DNA from: Flavobacteriia bacterium
Lineage (GTDB): Bacteria; Bacteroidota; Bacteroidia; Flavobacteriales_D; Crocinitomicaceae
Direction of reading: 5' to 3'
Length of the DNA: 64,000 nt
NCBI GenBank assembly: GCA_947490145.1
Contig: CANLGD010000004.1
Coordinates: 29,977 to 93,976, forward strand
The notes under the pieces were generated by a model. That model did not search any database. It had not been told where the DNA came from and was given only the letters and a program-made list of their open reading frames with translations. A program made the translations under genes and the position numbers. Below, in pieces: positions 9,034-18,514 of this stretch; within the stretch, counting starts at the first letter, position 1, and each line of letters starts with the position of its first letter.

Positions 9034-10536
9034 ATGTTTTTCGAAATTACATATTCCTTTTTTGCTTTTCTCTTGGTTTTTCTCTTTATAAGATTCTCCA
9101 AACTTGGGAAAATTGACGGCTTTAAAAAATGGGACTTAAGTTTGGTTTTTGCAGTAAAATCTTCAGTAGCTTTAGTTTTTATATACCTATATACATGGTA
9201 TTATGGATCAGGTTATTTGTATTATGATTCAGGAATTTACATAACTGACGCAAAAATTTTGCAAAATGTATTTTTTGAATCTCCCATAAATTATTTCAAA
9301 TTACTTACTGGAGTTGGAGAAACGAAAGAAATTATAGAGGCAAACATTTTAGGAACGAGCGTCTGGTCGCAGCCACAAAGCGTGATTCACGATGATGCAA
9401 AAAATATAATTAGGATAAATAGTATCATTCATTTTTTCTCCTTTAATGTAGTTTATATTCATTTTCTTATTTTCAATTTATTTTCAACTTTTGGAATCAT
9501 TCAAATTTTCCTTTATTTCAAAAAGTATGTGCATGTAAATGCAAGAGTATTTTTACTGGCATTGCTATTATTGCCTTCATTTTTATTTTGGGGAAGTGGA
9601 GTTTTAAAAGAACCAATGGTCATTTTTGTGTATGGTTTACTTTTTTGGATTTTAAGAAAACCTTTTAAATTTAAATTACTAAATTATCTATCATTTCTGC
9701 TTATTTTATATTTTTTATTAAATTTTAAAGCATATATTTTAATTGCAATTACTTTTCCTTTTGTATTTTTATTCCTTTCAAAATATGTTTTTCCAAAGAT
9801 GAAATTACTTTTTGTTGCAGGGATTCAGATTGGAATCTTGTTCATAAGTTTTTTTATTTTCCCAAATCAATGGCAACTTTTTACTGATGCCATTACTGTG
9901 AAACAATTTGATTTTAATAACATCACAAAAGGTGGGATTTATTTGCAAAATGAACATGAAAAATTCACCTATCATGTCCCAATTAATCAATACAGTAAAA
10001 TTGTGAATGAAAGGGATTCTGCTTATTTCACTAAAGATGCAGGGATTTTTAAAATGCCCAGAGGAAATAAACACGGGTTGAAAAAAATCACAATGAAAGC
10101 TGATTCTCTCAGGAAATTCAAAATTCATAGTATTTGGACTCACTCAAACTCATACATTGAACCAACTTTAATTTTGTATTCTAAAAAGCAGCTTGTCAAA
10201 AATATTCCTATTTCCTTAGCAAATTCTTTATTAAGACCCAGCTGGAATGATCCTTCACCTAAGTTTAAAATTTTAACAATTTTAGAAACCTATTTCTTAT
10301 TTGGAGCATTGATTTTGGGAATTATTTTCAGACGAAAATTAAATCGAAATGAAAAAATTTTAGTAATAACTTTATCTATGTTTGTCTTGATTTTATCCTT
10401 ATTTATTGGCTGGGCAACGCCAATTTTCGGTGCAATTGTTCGTTATCGAATTTTTTCTTATCTAGCAATTTTATTAATCATATTTATCATTGTAAAACCT
10501 TTTAACGAATGGAAAAAGAAAGAAAATATATCTTAA
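9034..10536 (+). CDS. Polytopic membrane protein, possible glycosyltransferase/polymerase-like
   Basis: A 500-residue protein with roughly ten hydrophobic segments, a large hydrophilic loop near residues 285-380, and further helices at the C-terminus. An early YYDSGIYI motif follows the first helices and a WGSGVLKEPM motif sits between helices. Such layouts occur in O-antigen polymerase-like and GT-C-like envelope enzymes, but I cannot name a family. Its end overlaps the next gene by 28 bp, suggesting co-transcription with the SDR and amidohydrolase. Function is unknown. Confidence 0.6.
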   Translation: MFFEITYSFFAFLLVFLFIRFSKLGKIDGFKKWDLSLVFAVKSSVALVFIYLYTWYYGSGYLYYDSGIYITDAKILQNVFFESPINYFKLLTGVGETKEIIEANILGTSVWSQPQSVIHDDAKNIIRINSIIHFFSFNVVYIHFLIFNLFSTFGIIQIFLYFKKYVHVNARVFLLALLLLPSFLFWGSGVLKEPMVIFVYGLLFWILRKPFKFKLLNYLSFLLILYFLLNFKAYILIAITFPFVFLFLSKYVFPKMKLLFVAGIQIGILFISFFIFPNQWQLFTDAITVKQFDFNNITKGGIYLQNEHEKFTYHVPINQYSKIVNERDSAYFTKDAGIFKMPRGNKHGLKKITMKADSLRKFKIHSIWTHSNSYIEPTLILYSKKQLVKNIPISLANSLLRPSWNDPSPKFKILTILETYFLFGALILGIIFRRKLNRNEKILVITLSMFVLILSLFIGWATPIFGAIVRYRIFSYLAILLIIFIIVKPFNEWKKKENIS

Positions 10537-11285
10537 TTTCTGGAGCAACATCTGGATTTGGATTAGAAACTGCAAAAATTTTTGCTGCACAAAATTGGGA
10601 TTTGATTTTAACTGGCAGAAGATTTGAAAGATTAAAAGAAATCAAAAATGTGTTTAATTTGAATTTCCCCGAAATTGACGTAATAACTTTGAATTTTGAC
10701 ATTCAAAAAAATAATGAAGTGATTGAAAGTGTAAAAAGTTTGCCCGAAAATGTTACAAAAAACATAAAAATCCTAATAAATAATGCTGGATTAGCTTTAG
10801 GGAGAAATGTCATTGAGGACGGAAATGAAAATGACTGGGATCAAATGATCGACACAAATATCAAAGGATTATTGTATTTGAGTAAACAAATTATTCCATT
10901 TTTAAAAGAAAATAAAGAGGGTCACATTGTGAATCTTGGAAGTATAGCAGGTAGAGAAGTTTATGCTGAGGGAAATGTTTATTGTGCCACAAAACACGCA
11001 GTAGAGGCACTTTCAAAAGCCATGAGAATTGACCTTGTTAAATATAATATTAAAGTTACAAATATTGCACCTGGAGCGGCTAAAACTGAATTTGCGCAAG
11101 TAAGATTTAAAGGGAACGAAGAAATTGCAAATTCAGTTTATGCTGGTTTTGAGCCATTAATTGCAAAAGATATAGCGGAAACAATTTATTTTGTGTGCAC
11201 TCGACCAAAACATGTTACCATAAATGACTTATTGATTATGCCAACTGCGCAAGCTTCAGCTTCTGTTTTTCACAAAATAATTTAA
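10509..11285 (+). CDS. Short-chain dehydrogenase/reductase, YdfG-like
   Basis: A 258-residue classical SDR. The Rossmann NAD(P) motif GATSGFG is at about residues 12-18, followed by NNAGLA, a catalytic Ser in NLGSIAGRE and Y-x3-K in YCATKHA. The GRRFERL segment after beta-2, with Arg residues, favours NADP. YdfG-type enzymes reduce 3-hydroxy-acid or malonic semialdehyde substrates, but the substrate here is unknown. The start overlaps the preceding membrane gene by 28 bp and the next gene follows after 3 bp, so this is the middle of an operon. Confidence 0.85.
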   Translation: MEKERKYILISGATSGFGLETAKIFAAQNWDLILTGRRFERLKEIKNVFNLNFPEIDVITLNFDIQKNNEVIESVKSLPENVTKNIKILINNAGLALGRNVIEDGNENDWDQMIDTNIKGLLYLSKQIIPFLKENKEGHIVNLGSIAGREVYAEGNVYCATKHAVEALSKAMRIDLVKYNIKVTNIAPGAAKTEFAQVRFKGNEEIANSVYAGFEPLIAKDIAETIYFVCTRPKHVTINDLLIMPTAQASASVFHKII

Positions 11286-11288
11286 GAC

Positions 11289-12941
11289 ATGCTGAAACAT
11301 ATTGCTCTCCGCTATAGTGGACTCTTTTTTTTATTCTCAGTTTTTGCCTTTCAATCCTCCTGTATGAAAGGTAAAAAAGTGGATTTAATTATTCATAATG
11401 CCAAAATTTATTCTGTTGATGGAAATTATACCATTTTTGATGCAATGGCAGTGAAAGATGGAAAAATTGTTGAACTTGGTCCTGAAAGACAGATTTTAAA
11501 TAAATATCGCTGTGAGGAAGCTATCGACGCAAATGGCAAAGAGGTTTATCCTGGATTTACAGATTCTCACGGACATTTATTAAGTTTAATAGACCAAAAA
11601 TTAAATTTAGACTTACGAGAAACTAAATCTTTTGATGAGGTATTATTTAAATTGGAGAAATATGCTGCTAAATCTTCTAGAAAATTCATTGTTGCTCGTG
11701 GATGGGATCAATCTTTATGGGCTTTAAAAGAATTCCCAAACAACGAAAAATTAAATAAATTATTTCCAAATATTCCTGTTTTATTGATTCGTGTGGATGG
11801 TCATGCCGCTTTAATTAATGAATGTTTGATGAAAAAAGCAAATCTGTCCAAAGATTCAAAAATAGCTGGTGGAAAAGTTATAATGGCAAATAATGTTGAA
11901 ACAGGATTAATCTTGGATAATGCTATTAACGAAGTTACAAAATTAATTCCCCCTTTTTCTCTGAAAGAAAAGCAAGAAACTTTACTTGAAATTCAAGAAG
12001 AATTATTTCAATATGGAATAACATCTGTTCATGAAGCCGGCATAAATTTTGAAGATATTCAACTTTTTGAAAGCTTGATTAAAAGCAAAAAATTAAATTT
12101 GAATGTATATGCCATGCTTTATCCAACTGAAAAAAATAAAGATTTTGCTAAAAAAAATGGACATTATGTAAACAAAAATTTAAGTATTAGAAGTTTTAAA
12201 GTTGTAGGTGATGGATCTCTAGGGTCACGAGGTGCTTGTTTGAAAAAACCATATTCAGACGACCAGCATTCTCATGGATTTTTATTAACATCTTTGGCTG
12301 ATTTTAAAGAAATTTCTGCTTTTTGTCGGAAAGTTGATTACCAAATGAATACGCATGCAATTGGAGATTCTACAAATAAGATTGTGTTAGATATTATTGC
12401 TCAAACATTCAAATACAAAAAAGACCATCGCTGGAGAATAGAACACGCTCAGGTTTTGGATTTAATTGATATTGAAAAATTAACTTTATATGGAGCTTTT
12501 CCATCTGTGCAGCCGACTCACGCAGTTAGCGATCAACGTTGGGCAGAAAATCGAATAGGGAAAGCCAGATTAAAAGGAGCGTATGCTTACAAATCTATTT
12601 TGGACAAAACAGGAATTTTTGCTTTAGGAACAGATTTTCCGGTAGAATCGTTTGATCCTTTTTTGACAATCCACGCTGCAGTTCAGCGAAAAAATGTGCA
12701 AAATTTACCAAAAAATGGATTGTTAATGAATGAAGCAATTTCGCTAAAAGAATGTATCCAAGGAATGACACTCTGGCCAACATTTGCTTGTTTTCAAGAA
12801 AATAAATCTGGTTCATTAGAAAAAGGGAAAGATGCAACATTTTTTATTGCAGATTTACCAGTGCGATCTTATTCCACATTCCAGCAAAATTTTGCTTTTA
12901 TGACTTTTATAAAAGCAAAAAAGGTTTACTCTGCCGAATAA
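11289..12941 (+). CDS. YtcJ-type amidohydrolase lipoprotein
   Basis: A 550-residue metal-dependent hydrolase of the YtcJ group. It begins with a hydrophobic signal and a likely lipobox Cys (FQSSCMKG), so it is probably exported and lipid-anchored. Family markers are GFTDSHGHL (the H-x-H metal site), GDGSLGSRGA, THAIGD, an EHAQV motif and ALGTDFPVE near the end (metal-binding Asp). Relatives act on formamides or other amides; the substrate is not known. It lies three bases after the SDR gene and ends in a strong terminator that overlaps the stop codon. Confidence 0.85.
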   Translation: MLKHIALRYSGLFFLFSVFAFQSSCMKGKKVDLIIHNAKIYSVDGNYTIFDAMAVKDGKIVELGPERQILNKYRCEEAIDANGKEVYPGFTDSHGHLLSLIDQKLNLDLRETKSFDEVLFKLEKYAAKSSRKFIVARGWDQSLWALKEFPNNEKLNKLFPNIPVLLIRVDGHAALINECLMKKANLSKDSKIAGGKVIMANNVETGLILDNAINEVTKLIPPFSLKEKQETLLEIQEELFQYGITSVHEAGINFEDIQLFESLIKSKKLNLNVYAMLYPTEKNKDFAKKNGHYVNKNLSIRSFKVVGDGSLGSRGACLKKPYSDDQHSHGFLLTSLADFKEISAFCRKVDYQMNTHAIGDSTNKIVLDIIAQTFKYKKDHRWRIEHAQVLDLIDIEKLTLYGAFPSVQPTHAVSDQRWAENRIGKARLKGAYAYKSILDKTGIFALGTDFPVESFDPFLTIHAAVQRKNVQNLPKNGLLMNEAISLKECIQGMTLWPTFACFQENKSGSLEKGKDATFFIADLPVRSYSTFQQNFAFMTFIKAKKVYSAE

Positions 12942-12950
12942 ACCTTTTTT
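12917..12950 (+). terminator. Strong hairpin terminator overlapping the amidohydrolase stop
   Basis: A perfect 12-bp stem (aaaaaaggttta / taaacctttttt) closes a 10-nt loop (12929-12938). The stop codon TAA lies at the start of the right arm. The A-run and T-run flanks could make it work in both directions, but only the plus direction has a gene ending here. Confidence 0.8.
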
Positions 12951-13191
12951 CAAAACAAAAACAAGTATAAGTCTTTTTAAAACCAGATAAAATGTGACTT
13001 ATGCATTCTCTTAAAACAAAACTAAAATCATATGATAAAAAAGCTGCAAGACAAATTTATTTTATGCTCCTAATTTTCATTAGTAAACACAAAATTCGCA
13101 TAAAAGTTACAGTTGAACGAAGGTAAATGAATATTTATGACTTAATAATGAATAAATATACATTTTGAATGATAATTTAACTTTTGGCGTT

Positions 13192-13224
13192 AATTGCTAA
13201 AAATAATTATTATTTTTAGCAATT
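13192..13224. promoter_or_regulatory. Perfect 33-nt palindrome ahead of the acyl-CoA ligase
   Basis: The arms aattgctaaaaataat and attatttttagcaatt are exact reverse complements around one T. This is far longer than chance expects even in AT-rich DNA. It has no T-run directly after it and no gene ends nearby, so an operator or a structured RNA element is as likely as a terminator. The rest of 12951-13335 shows no gene. Confidence 0.5.
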
Positions 13225-13284
13225 ATCTTTTCACAAAATTTATTTAGTATCACCTATACTAGAAGTTATCTAATTTTAGAGTGC

Positions 13285-13301
13285 TTTTACTTTAAGTAAA
13301 A
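13285..13301. promoter_or_regulatory. 17-nt palindrome upstream of the acyl-CoA ligase
   Basis: ttttactt-t-aagtaaaa is an exact palindrome 35 bp before the ATG at 13336. It could be an operator for a dimeric regulator of fatty-acid genes; its AT content makes chance possible. Confidence 0.3.
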
Positions 13302-13335
13302 ATAATAATGATTGTTTAATATAATTTAGAAATCT

Positions 13336-15132
13336 ATGAAGATTGAAGCTAAAGACTCTATGAACAGACTATTTGATATTCCTTATCATCAGTTAGAACA
13401 TTTTCCGAATCCAAAAATGTTTTCTACAAAAATAAATGGAGAATGGATTCCTATTTCTACCAAAGATTTTTTACAATCTGTAAATGAATATTCAAGGGCA
13501 TTAGTTGGATTCGGTATTAAGCCCAACGATAAAGTTGCCATCGTTTCGAGTAATCGCTTTGAATGGAATATGATGGATTTGGCAATTTTACAAATTGGAG
13601 CAATTGTTATACCTGTTTATCCAAATATTGCAACGAAAGATTACCTGTATATTTTTAATGATGCCCAAATTAAACTCTGTTTTTGTGGTAATGAAGAATT
13701 ATTTACAAAAATAAACAGTATAAAAAATGAAATTCCAAGTTTGGAAAAAATTGTTTGTTTTGATGAAGCTGAAAAGGTGGAACATTTTTCAAATTTATTG
13801 ACATTTAATCTTGAAGTAGATCAAAAAACAGTTGAAGAACTTAAGGTAAATGTTAGAAATTTAGATTTAGCAACGATTATTTACACTTCTGGTACAACTG
13901 GAAACCCGAAAGGAGTGATGCTTTCTCATAATAACTTAATTTCAAACGTACTTGGCTGTGTGGAACGAATTCCTGCAGATCATAATTCGCGTGTTTTGAC
14001 ATTTTTACCTGCTTGTCATGTTTACGAGCGAATGTTACATTATTTATACATGTATTTAGGTTGTGCGATTTATTTTGCAGAATCAATGGATACAATTGGT
14101 GATAATGTCCGAGAAGTAAAGCCACATGTTTTTACGGCAGTTCCTCGCCTTTTGGAGAAGATATTTGAAAAAATAATGGCTAAAGGCGATGTATTAACTG
14201 GCATAAAACGAAAATTATTTTTCTGGTCTGTAAAATTAGCGGAAGAATACGATTTTAAAGGAAAATCGGCTTGGTATAACTTTAAGTTAAAAATTGCTCG
14301 AAAATTAATTTTCTCCAAGTGGCAGGAAGCTTTAGGTGGACATACAACTGCTGTTGCTTCTGGAAGTGCAGCTTTGCAACCAAGATTGGCAAGAATATTT
14401 CTTGCAGCTGGAATTCCGATTTTGGAAGGTTATGGTTTAACGGAAACTTCTCCCGTTGTCTCAGTGAATTGTTTCAAAAAAGGAATTAAAATTGGAACTG
14501 TTGGAACACTTTTAAATAATGTAAAAGTTAAATTTGGTGCAGATGGCGAAATCCTGGTAAAAGGTCCTAATGTGATGATGGGTTATTATAATTTACCAGA
14601 AAAAACTGCTGAAGAAATAAATTCTGAAGGTTGGTTCCATACAGGAGATATAGGAGAAATGGTGGAAGAAAAGTTCCTAAAAATTACTGATAGAAAAAAG
14701 GAAATTTTTAAAACTTCTGGTGGCAAATTTATCATTCCGCAAGCCATGGAAAATAAATTCAAAGAATCTCGTTTTATAGAGCAAATAATGGTAATTGGTG
14801 AAAATGAAAAATTCCCTGCAGCGATGATTGTGCCTAATTTTAATTTTATTAAAGAGTGGAGCACTCGAAAAAAACTGAATATAGAAACTCTTTCAAATGA
14901 AGAGTTGTACAAAAATGAACTTGTCATAAAACGCATTGAATTAGCGGTTGAAAAATTAAATGCGAATTATGGAAATTGGGAACAAATCAAAAAAGTTTCA
15001 TTGTTACCAAAGGAATTCACGATTGATGGGGGAGAGCTAACTCCAACCTTGAAGTTGAAACGTAAAATAATTATGGAAAAGTATAAAATTGTTGTTGATT
15101 ATATTTATCATGAAGATTCTGCGAAAGAGTAA
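13336..15132 (+). CDS. Long-chain acyl-CoA ligase (AMP-forming)
   Basis: A 598-residue adenylate-forming enzyme that activates fatty acids to acyl-AMP and then acyl-CoA. The P-loop-like IIYTSGTTGNPKGV is near residue 184, the A5 motif GYGLTETSPV near 369, GWFHTGDIG near 433, and the hinge DRKKEIFKTSGGKFI (A8) follows. The C-terminal catalytic Lys region TLKLKRK is present. The length fits the FadD15/ACSL-like group common in Bacteroidota. The start could also be the ATG eight codons in. The following rsmG begins 28 bases after the stop with its own -7 box. Confidence 0.9.
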   Translation: MKIEAKDSMNRLFDIPYHQLEHFPNPKMFSTKINGEWIPISTKDFLQSVNEYSRALVGFGIKPNDKVAIVSSNRFEWNMMDLAILQIGAIVIPVYPNIATKDYLYIFNDAQIKLCFCGNEELFTKINSIKNEIPSLEKIVCFDEAEKVEHFSNLLTFNLEVDQKTVEELKVNVRNLDLATIIYTSGTTGNPKGVMLSHNNLISNVLGCVERIPADHNSRVLTFLPACHVYERMLHYLYMYLGCAIYFAESMDTIGDNVREVKPHVFTAVPRLLEKIFEKIMAKGDVLTGIKRKLFFWSVKLAEEYDFKGKSAWYNFKLKIARKLIFSKWQEALGGHTTAVASGSAALQPRLARIFLAAGIPILEGYGLTETSPVVSVNCFKKGIKIGTVGTLLNNVKVKFGADGEILVKGPNVMMGYYNLPEKTAEEINSEGWFHTGDIGEMVEEKFLKITDRKKEIFKTSGGKFIIPQAMENKFKESRFIEQIMVIGENEKFPAAMIVPNFNFIKEWSTRKKLNIETLSNEELYKNELVIKRIELAVEKLNANYGNWEQIKKVSLLPKEFTIDGGELTPTLKLKRKIIMEKYKIVVDYIYHEDSAKE

Positions 15133-15140
15133 TTTTTTCT

Positions 15141-15148
15141 TACTTTTG
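15141..15148 (+). promoter_or_regulatory. -7 box TACTTTTG before rsmG
   Basis: An exact TAnnTTTG match, 13 bases before the rsmG ATG at 15161. The -33 position has only a weak TTC/CTG, so it is a partial promoter match. Confidence 0.4.
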
Positions 15149-15160
15149 CAGAAAAAGAAC

Positions 15161-15793
15161 ATGAATTCAGTAGAATTAGTCAAAAAATATTTTAAAAATT
15201 TAAGCGAAAAGCAAATTGCTCAATTTACTGAATTACGTGAAATTTATGAATTTTGGAATAATCAGATAAATGTTATCTCACGAAAAGATCTGGATTCTTT
15301 CTATGAAAGGCATGTCTTACATTCTTTAGCAATCGCCAAAATAATTGATTTTAAACCAAACACAACTATTTTAGATATTGGAACAGGTGGAGGTTTTCCG
15401 GGAATTCCATTAGCGATTTTATTTCCTGATTGCCAGTTTCACCTGGTAGATTCTATAGGTAAAAAAATCAAAGTTGTGACAGAAGTTGCAGCACATTTGA
15501 AATTAGAAAATGTTAAAGCATCAAACGATAGAGCGGAAAACATCAAAGAAAAATTTGATTTTATTGTTAGTCGTGCTGTAACTGCAATGCCAACTTTTTT
15601 AACTTGGACAAAAAACAAATTCAATAAAGAAAATAAAAATTACATGAAAAATGGAATTTTGTATCTAAAAGGTGGAGATTTAAAAGAAGAAATGAAACAC
15701 ATCAAACAAAAAATAACCTATCATTCAATTCCTGATTTCTTTGAAGAAGATTTTTTTGAAACGAAAAAAGTTGTTTTTGTAAAAATGAATTGA
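15161..15793 (+). CDS. rsmG: 16S rRNA (guanine527-N7)-methyltransferase RsmG
   Basis: A 210-residue SAM-dependent methyltransferase that modifies G527 of 16S rRNA. The ATG at 15161 gives the family start (NSVELVKKYF); an upstream in-frame ATG at 15089 lies inside the ligase gene and is rejected. Motifs seen are the N-terminal NQINVISRKD, then RHVLHSLA, the SAM-binding ILDIGTGGGFPGIPLAI and VSRAVT. Bacteroidota rsmG usually stands apart from the gid/mnmG operon, as here. Confidence 0.95.
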   Translation: MNSVELVKKYFKNLSEKQIAQFTELREIYEFWNNQINVISRKDLDSFYERHVLHSLAIAKIIDFKPNTTILDIGTGGGFPGIPLAILFPDCQFHLVDSIGKKIKVVTEVAAHLKLENVKASNDRAENIKEKFDFIVSRAVTAMPTFLTWTKNKFNKENKNYMKNGILYLKGGDLKEEMKHIKQKITYHSIPDFFEEDFFETKKVVFVKMN

Positions 15794-15822
15794 AATCTTA
15801 AATATTTGAAATTGTACTTAAA

Positions 15823-16359
15823 TTACATTTTATACTTCTTGAAAAACACATCCCAATCCCAAAGAAAACTTTGAACAACATCATCCATTCTTTTTAAGAA
15901 TAATGGATTTGGCGCTTGCATTCTTTTGAAATAGTCATCTTGAAAGTCATTCAAATTGTATTTATAAAAAATGGATTTTGACATAGCATAAATCATATTT
16001 TTTGAAGGATGATTTTTTCGAGACATAAAGCTCTGGTATTCGCGGATTAAATCAATAAATGAGTGTAGTTCCATTCCGTAAATTTTAGCTAATTTCTCAA
16101 AAACCAATTTCTCAACATTATGCGCTTGTTCAGCTTCAAAAGTACTTTCAATGAATGATAAATTTCCAACAAGCACAATCATAGCGAATTCACCATCTTG
16201 GTTTGCCTGAATCTGAGGTGAAACGACAAATGCTGCGTCTTCATTTATAATAGAAGCAACTTCATCAAATCCTTTTTCTACTACTTCAAATAAAGCGTTC
16301 ACAAAAATATTTGCAACTTGATTATCTGACAATCTTTTCTTGATTAATGAGCTTAACAT
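15823..16359 (-). CDS. Conserved-looking hypothetical protein
   Basis: A 178-residue soluble protein with no signal peptide or membrane segment. It opens with SLIKKRLSDNQVANIFV and has mixed helix and strand character. A polar, aromatic C-terminus holds a W-D-W-D-x-F-F-K-K-Y ending. No known family is recognised. It is convergent with rsmG (29 bp between stops) and has a plausible promoter 30 bp upstream of its ATG, so it is probably expressed. Function unknown. Confidence 0.6.
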   Translation of the reverse strand: MLSSLIKKRLSDNQVANIFVNALFEVVEKGFDEVASIINEDAAFVVSPQIQANQDGEFAMIVLVGNLSFIESTFEAEQAHNVEKLVFEKLAKIYGMELHSFIDLIREYQSFMSRKNHPSKNMIYAMSKSIFYKYNLNDFQDDYFKRMQAPNPLFLKRMDDVVQSFLWDWDVFFKKYKM

Positions 16360-16388
16360 CTTTGTAACTATTAATATCGTTTGAAAAA

Positions 16389-16396
16389 CAAAGATA
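16389..16396 (-). promoter_or_regulatory. -7 box TATCTTTG for the hypothetical minus gene
   Basis: The minus strand reads TATCTTTG; a TTG lies 23 bp upstream, at the wide end of the accepted Bacteroidota spacing. It is 30 bp before the start at 16359. Confidence 0.5.
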
Positions 16397-16525
16397 CTAA
16401 TCGATTAAGGACAAAAAGCAATCTTTGAAAAGACATTATCAACTAAGTTATTAACATTAACTTTACATTACACTAATTGAGAAATTAATTGTACTTTTAA
16501 AAAATAGAGCTGGTAAATTTATAAA

Positions 16526-17449
16526 ATGAAAAAAAGAATTTTAGTGTTATTTTCGTTATTTATTTGTATAACAGTTATTTACTTTAATTTATTTAAGGAA
16601 AATAATCAAAATAATTCACAATTCAATTCAAAAAAAAGTTCATTAAAAATTGAAAGATCATTAAATTCATCAGAAAATTTAAAAGAATTAGCGGAAACCG
16701 AAAAATATATAAAAGTAAAACTTATAAAATCTTTTCTTGTCGAAAAAATAATCTCATTTCCAATTTCAGGAATGTTGGAGAAAGGAGAATTAATTTTAAA
16801 AGTTGGTTCGAAAGTTAAAAAACACGATTTCCTATTTCAGTTAAATAATAAAAAATATTTTGACGAATTAGTGGTTTTCAAAAGAGAATTAAAATCTATT
16901 TTGAATTTAAATTTTACAAATATTTCGCAGCAATTTCCCAATGAAGTAAGCAAATGGCAAATTTTTTACAACGAAATTTCAGAGACAGACTTACTTCCAA
17001 AAGTTCCCGTTTTCTCCTCAAAAAATGAAGATAATTACTTTCGGGAAATTAAATTTAATTTAACTTTTGCTAAAATTGAAAAGAAAGAATCCGAGGCTGA
17101 AAACTATTTTTATTTATCACCAATTAAAGGACAAATTGGAGAAATTTATTGTCGGTTAAATTCACACATTAGGGCAAATCAAAAAGTTGCAACGATTATA
17201 AATCCAAACATTACTCTACTAACTTTAAAAATTCATAAAAAAAATGAACAGTTTTTTCTCCATAAACAGAAAATAAAAGCTCAAATTGTATTGCTTTCAA
17301 GTCAACATAAAACTATTTTAATAAATCCAAATTTTGTGTCTAAAAAAAGTGCTGTTGCTGATAGTATTTCTCTCATTTTCAAAGTTAACTCTAGAGAATT
17401 GAAATCAATAAAAGCAGATGAAGCTTTATTTTTTAATATGAAAAAATAA
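16526..17449 (+). CDS. Orphan membrane-fusion-like (HlyD/AcrA-like) protein
   Basis: A 307-residue protein with one N-terminal membrane anchor (ILVLFSLFICITVIYF) and a periplasmic remainder. Two separated pieces look like halves of a barrel-sandwich (lipoyl-like) domain: ISGMLEKGELILKVGSKVKKH near 85-110 and LSPIKGQIGEIYCRLNSHI near 200-220. The segment between them is short with little coiled coil. A beta-barrel-like C-terminal part follows. Membrane-fusion proteins normally sit by an RND or ABC pump, but none is adjacent. Very AT-rich composition and divergence make the family call tentative. Confidence 0.5.
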   Translation: MKKRILVLFSLFICITVIYFNLFKENNQNNSQFNSKKSSLKIERSLNSSENLKELAETEKYIKVKLIKSFLVEKIISFPISGMLEKGELILKVGSKVKKHDFLFQLNNKKYFDELVVFKRELKSILNLNFTNISQQFPNEVSKWQIFYNEISETDLLPKVPVFSSKNEDNYFREIKFNLTFAKIEKKESEAENYFYLSPIKGQIGEIYCRLNSHIRANQKVATIINPNITLLTLKIHKKNEQFFLHKQKIKAQIVLLSSQHKTILINPNFVSKKSAVADSISLIFKVNSRELKSIKADEALFFNMKK

Positions 17450-17515
17450 TAATTTCATTAAAATTAATTCTATTTTATTTTTTTTCACTATCTTCATCAC
17501 TGAAAAACATTTAAG

Positions 17516-18514
17516 GTGAGAACAATTGCTTTTATATTTCTTGTATTTATGTGTGAATTAAGTTTTGCACAAGATATTCATTGGTCGCAATTTTTCAATA
17601 ATTCACTTTATTTAAGTCCGGCAAATAGCGGTAATTTCAAAGGGAATAATAGATTTATTTCGTCTTATAGAGAGCAGTGGAAAAGCGTTACAAAACCTTT
17701 CAAAACATTTTCATTTTCGTTTGATACCCATCTCAAAAAAAACCAAGATGTTGGCTTGGGTTTTTTACTTTTCAATGATATTTCTGGTGATGGAAAATTT
17801 AAAACAATTGAACTTCAATTGATGCCTTCTTACCGTAAATTTCTGAATAAGGATTCAACGCAACAACTAACTGCAGGATTACAAATTGCCCTTAACCACA
17901 GGCAATTTACTTTCCCGAATTTTTATTTTGATGAACAGTTTAATGGATTAAAATACGATTCAAATGCACCTATTACGGAAGAATTAATCACTTCAAAAAG
18001 GAATAATTTGTCACTGGGGACCGGAATTTCTTATGAAGTAATTAAAGACAAGAAACATTTATTTCAATTTGGTTTTTCGGTATTTAATTTGAATCAACCG
18101 AATCAAGGATTTTATGGTGAAAAAGTAAAAAGAGATGTTCGATTTAGTTTATTTGCAAATGCAACAATTAAGTTAAACGAAAAGATTAATTTATTGCCTT
18201 CCCTCATATTTCAAAAACAAGGAACTTTTCGTGAATTAATTTTTGGTTCTCAAGTAAAGTATGCCTTAAAAAACGATGCAAAATCCTACAAGGCGATTTC
18301 TGGTGGAATTTTTATGCGGAAAAAAGATGCTTTTTTCTTAAATTTTGGAATTGATTTAAATAATTTTTATGTTGCCTTAAGTTATGATGTGAATATTTCA
18401 AATTTAAAGCCTGCAAGTAATTCAAGAGGTGGATTTGAATTAAATTTAAAATATATATTTAATAAATACAACCCAAAACAAATTCAACACAGAGTATGCC
18501 CAGAATTTATTTGA
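17516..18514 (+). CDS. PorP/SprF family outer-membrane protein
   Basis: A 332-residue protein with a signal peptide ending ELSFAQ, followed at once by the family hallmark DIHWSQFFNNSLYLSPANSG. The remainder is amphipathic strands typical of the PorP/SprF beta-barrel, a T9SS-associated outer-membrane family that helps retain or deliver surface proteins. The start is a GTG at 17516, chosen because it gives the signal peptide. The following gene overlaps its end by 19 bp, so the two are translated together; such pairs accompany T9SS adhesins in Flavobacteriia. Confidence 0.85.
   Translation: MRTIAFIFLVFMCELSFAQDIHWSQFFNNSLYLSPANSGNFKGNNRFISSYREQWKSVTKPFKTFSFSFDTHLKKNQDVGLGFLLFNDISGDGKFKTIELQLMPSYRKFLNKDSTQQLTAGLQIALNHRQFTFPNFYFDEQFNGLKYDSNAPITEELITSKRNNLSLGTGISYEVIKDKKHLFQFGFSVFNLNQPNQGFYGEKVKRDVRFSLFANATIKLNEKINLLPSLIFQKQGTFRELIFGSQVKYALKNDAKSYKAISGGIFMRKKDAFFLNFGIDLNNFYVALSYDVNISNLKPASNSRGGFELNLKYIFNKYNPKQIQHRVCPEFI

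Noticed and set aside
9805..10143. 112-codon minus-strand ORF
   Set aside because: Antisense to the membrane protein; no start context or recognisable domain.
14586..14936. 116-codon minus-strand ORF in the acyl-CoA ligase
   Set aside because: Antisense shadow; the ligase motifs are intact across the same bases.
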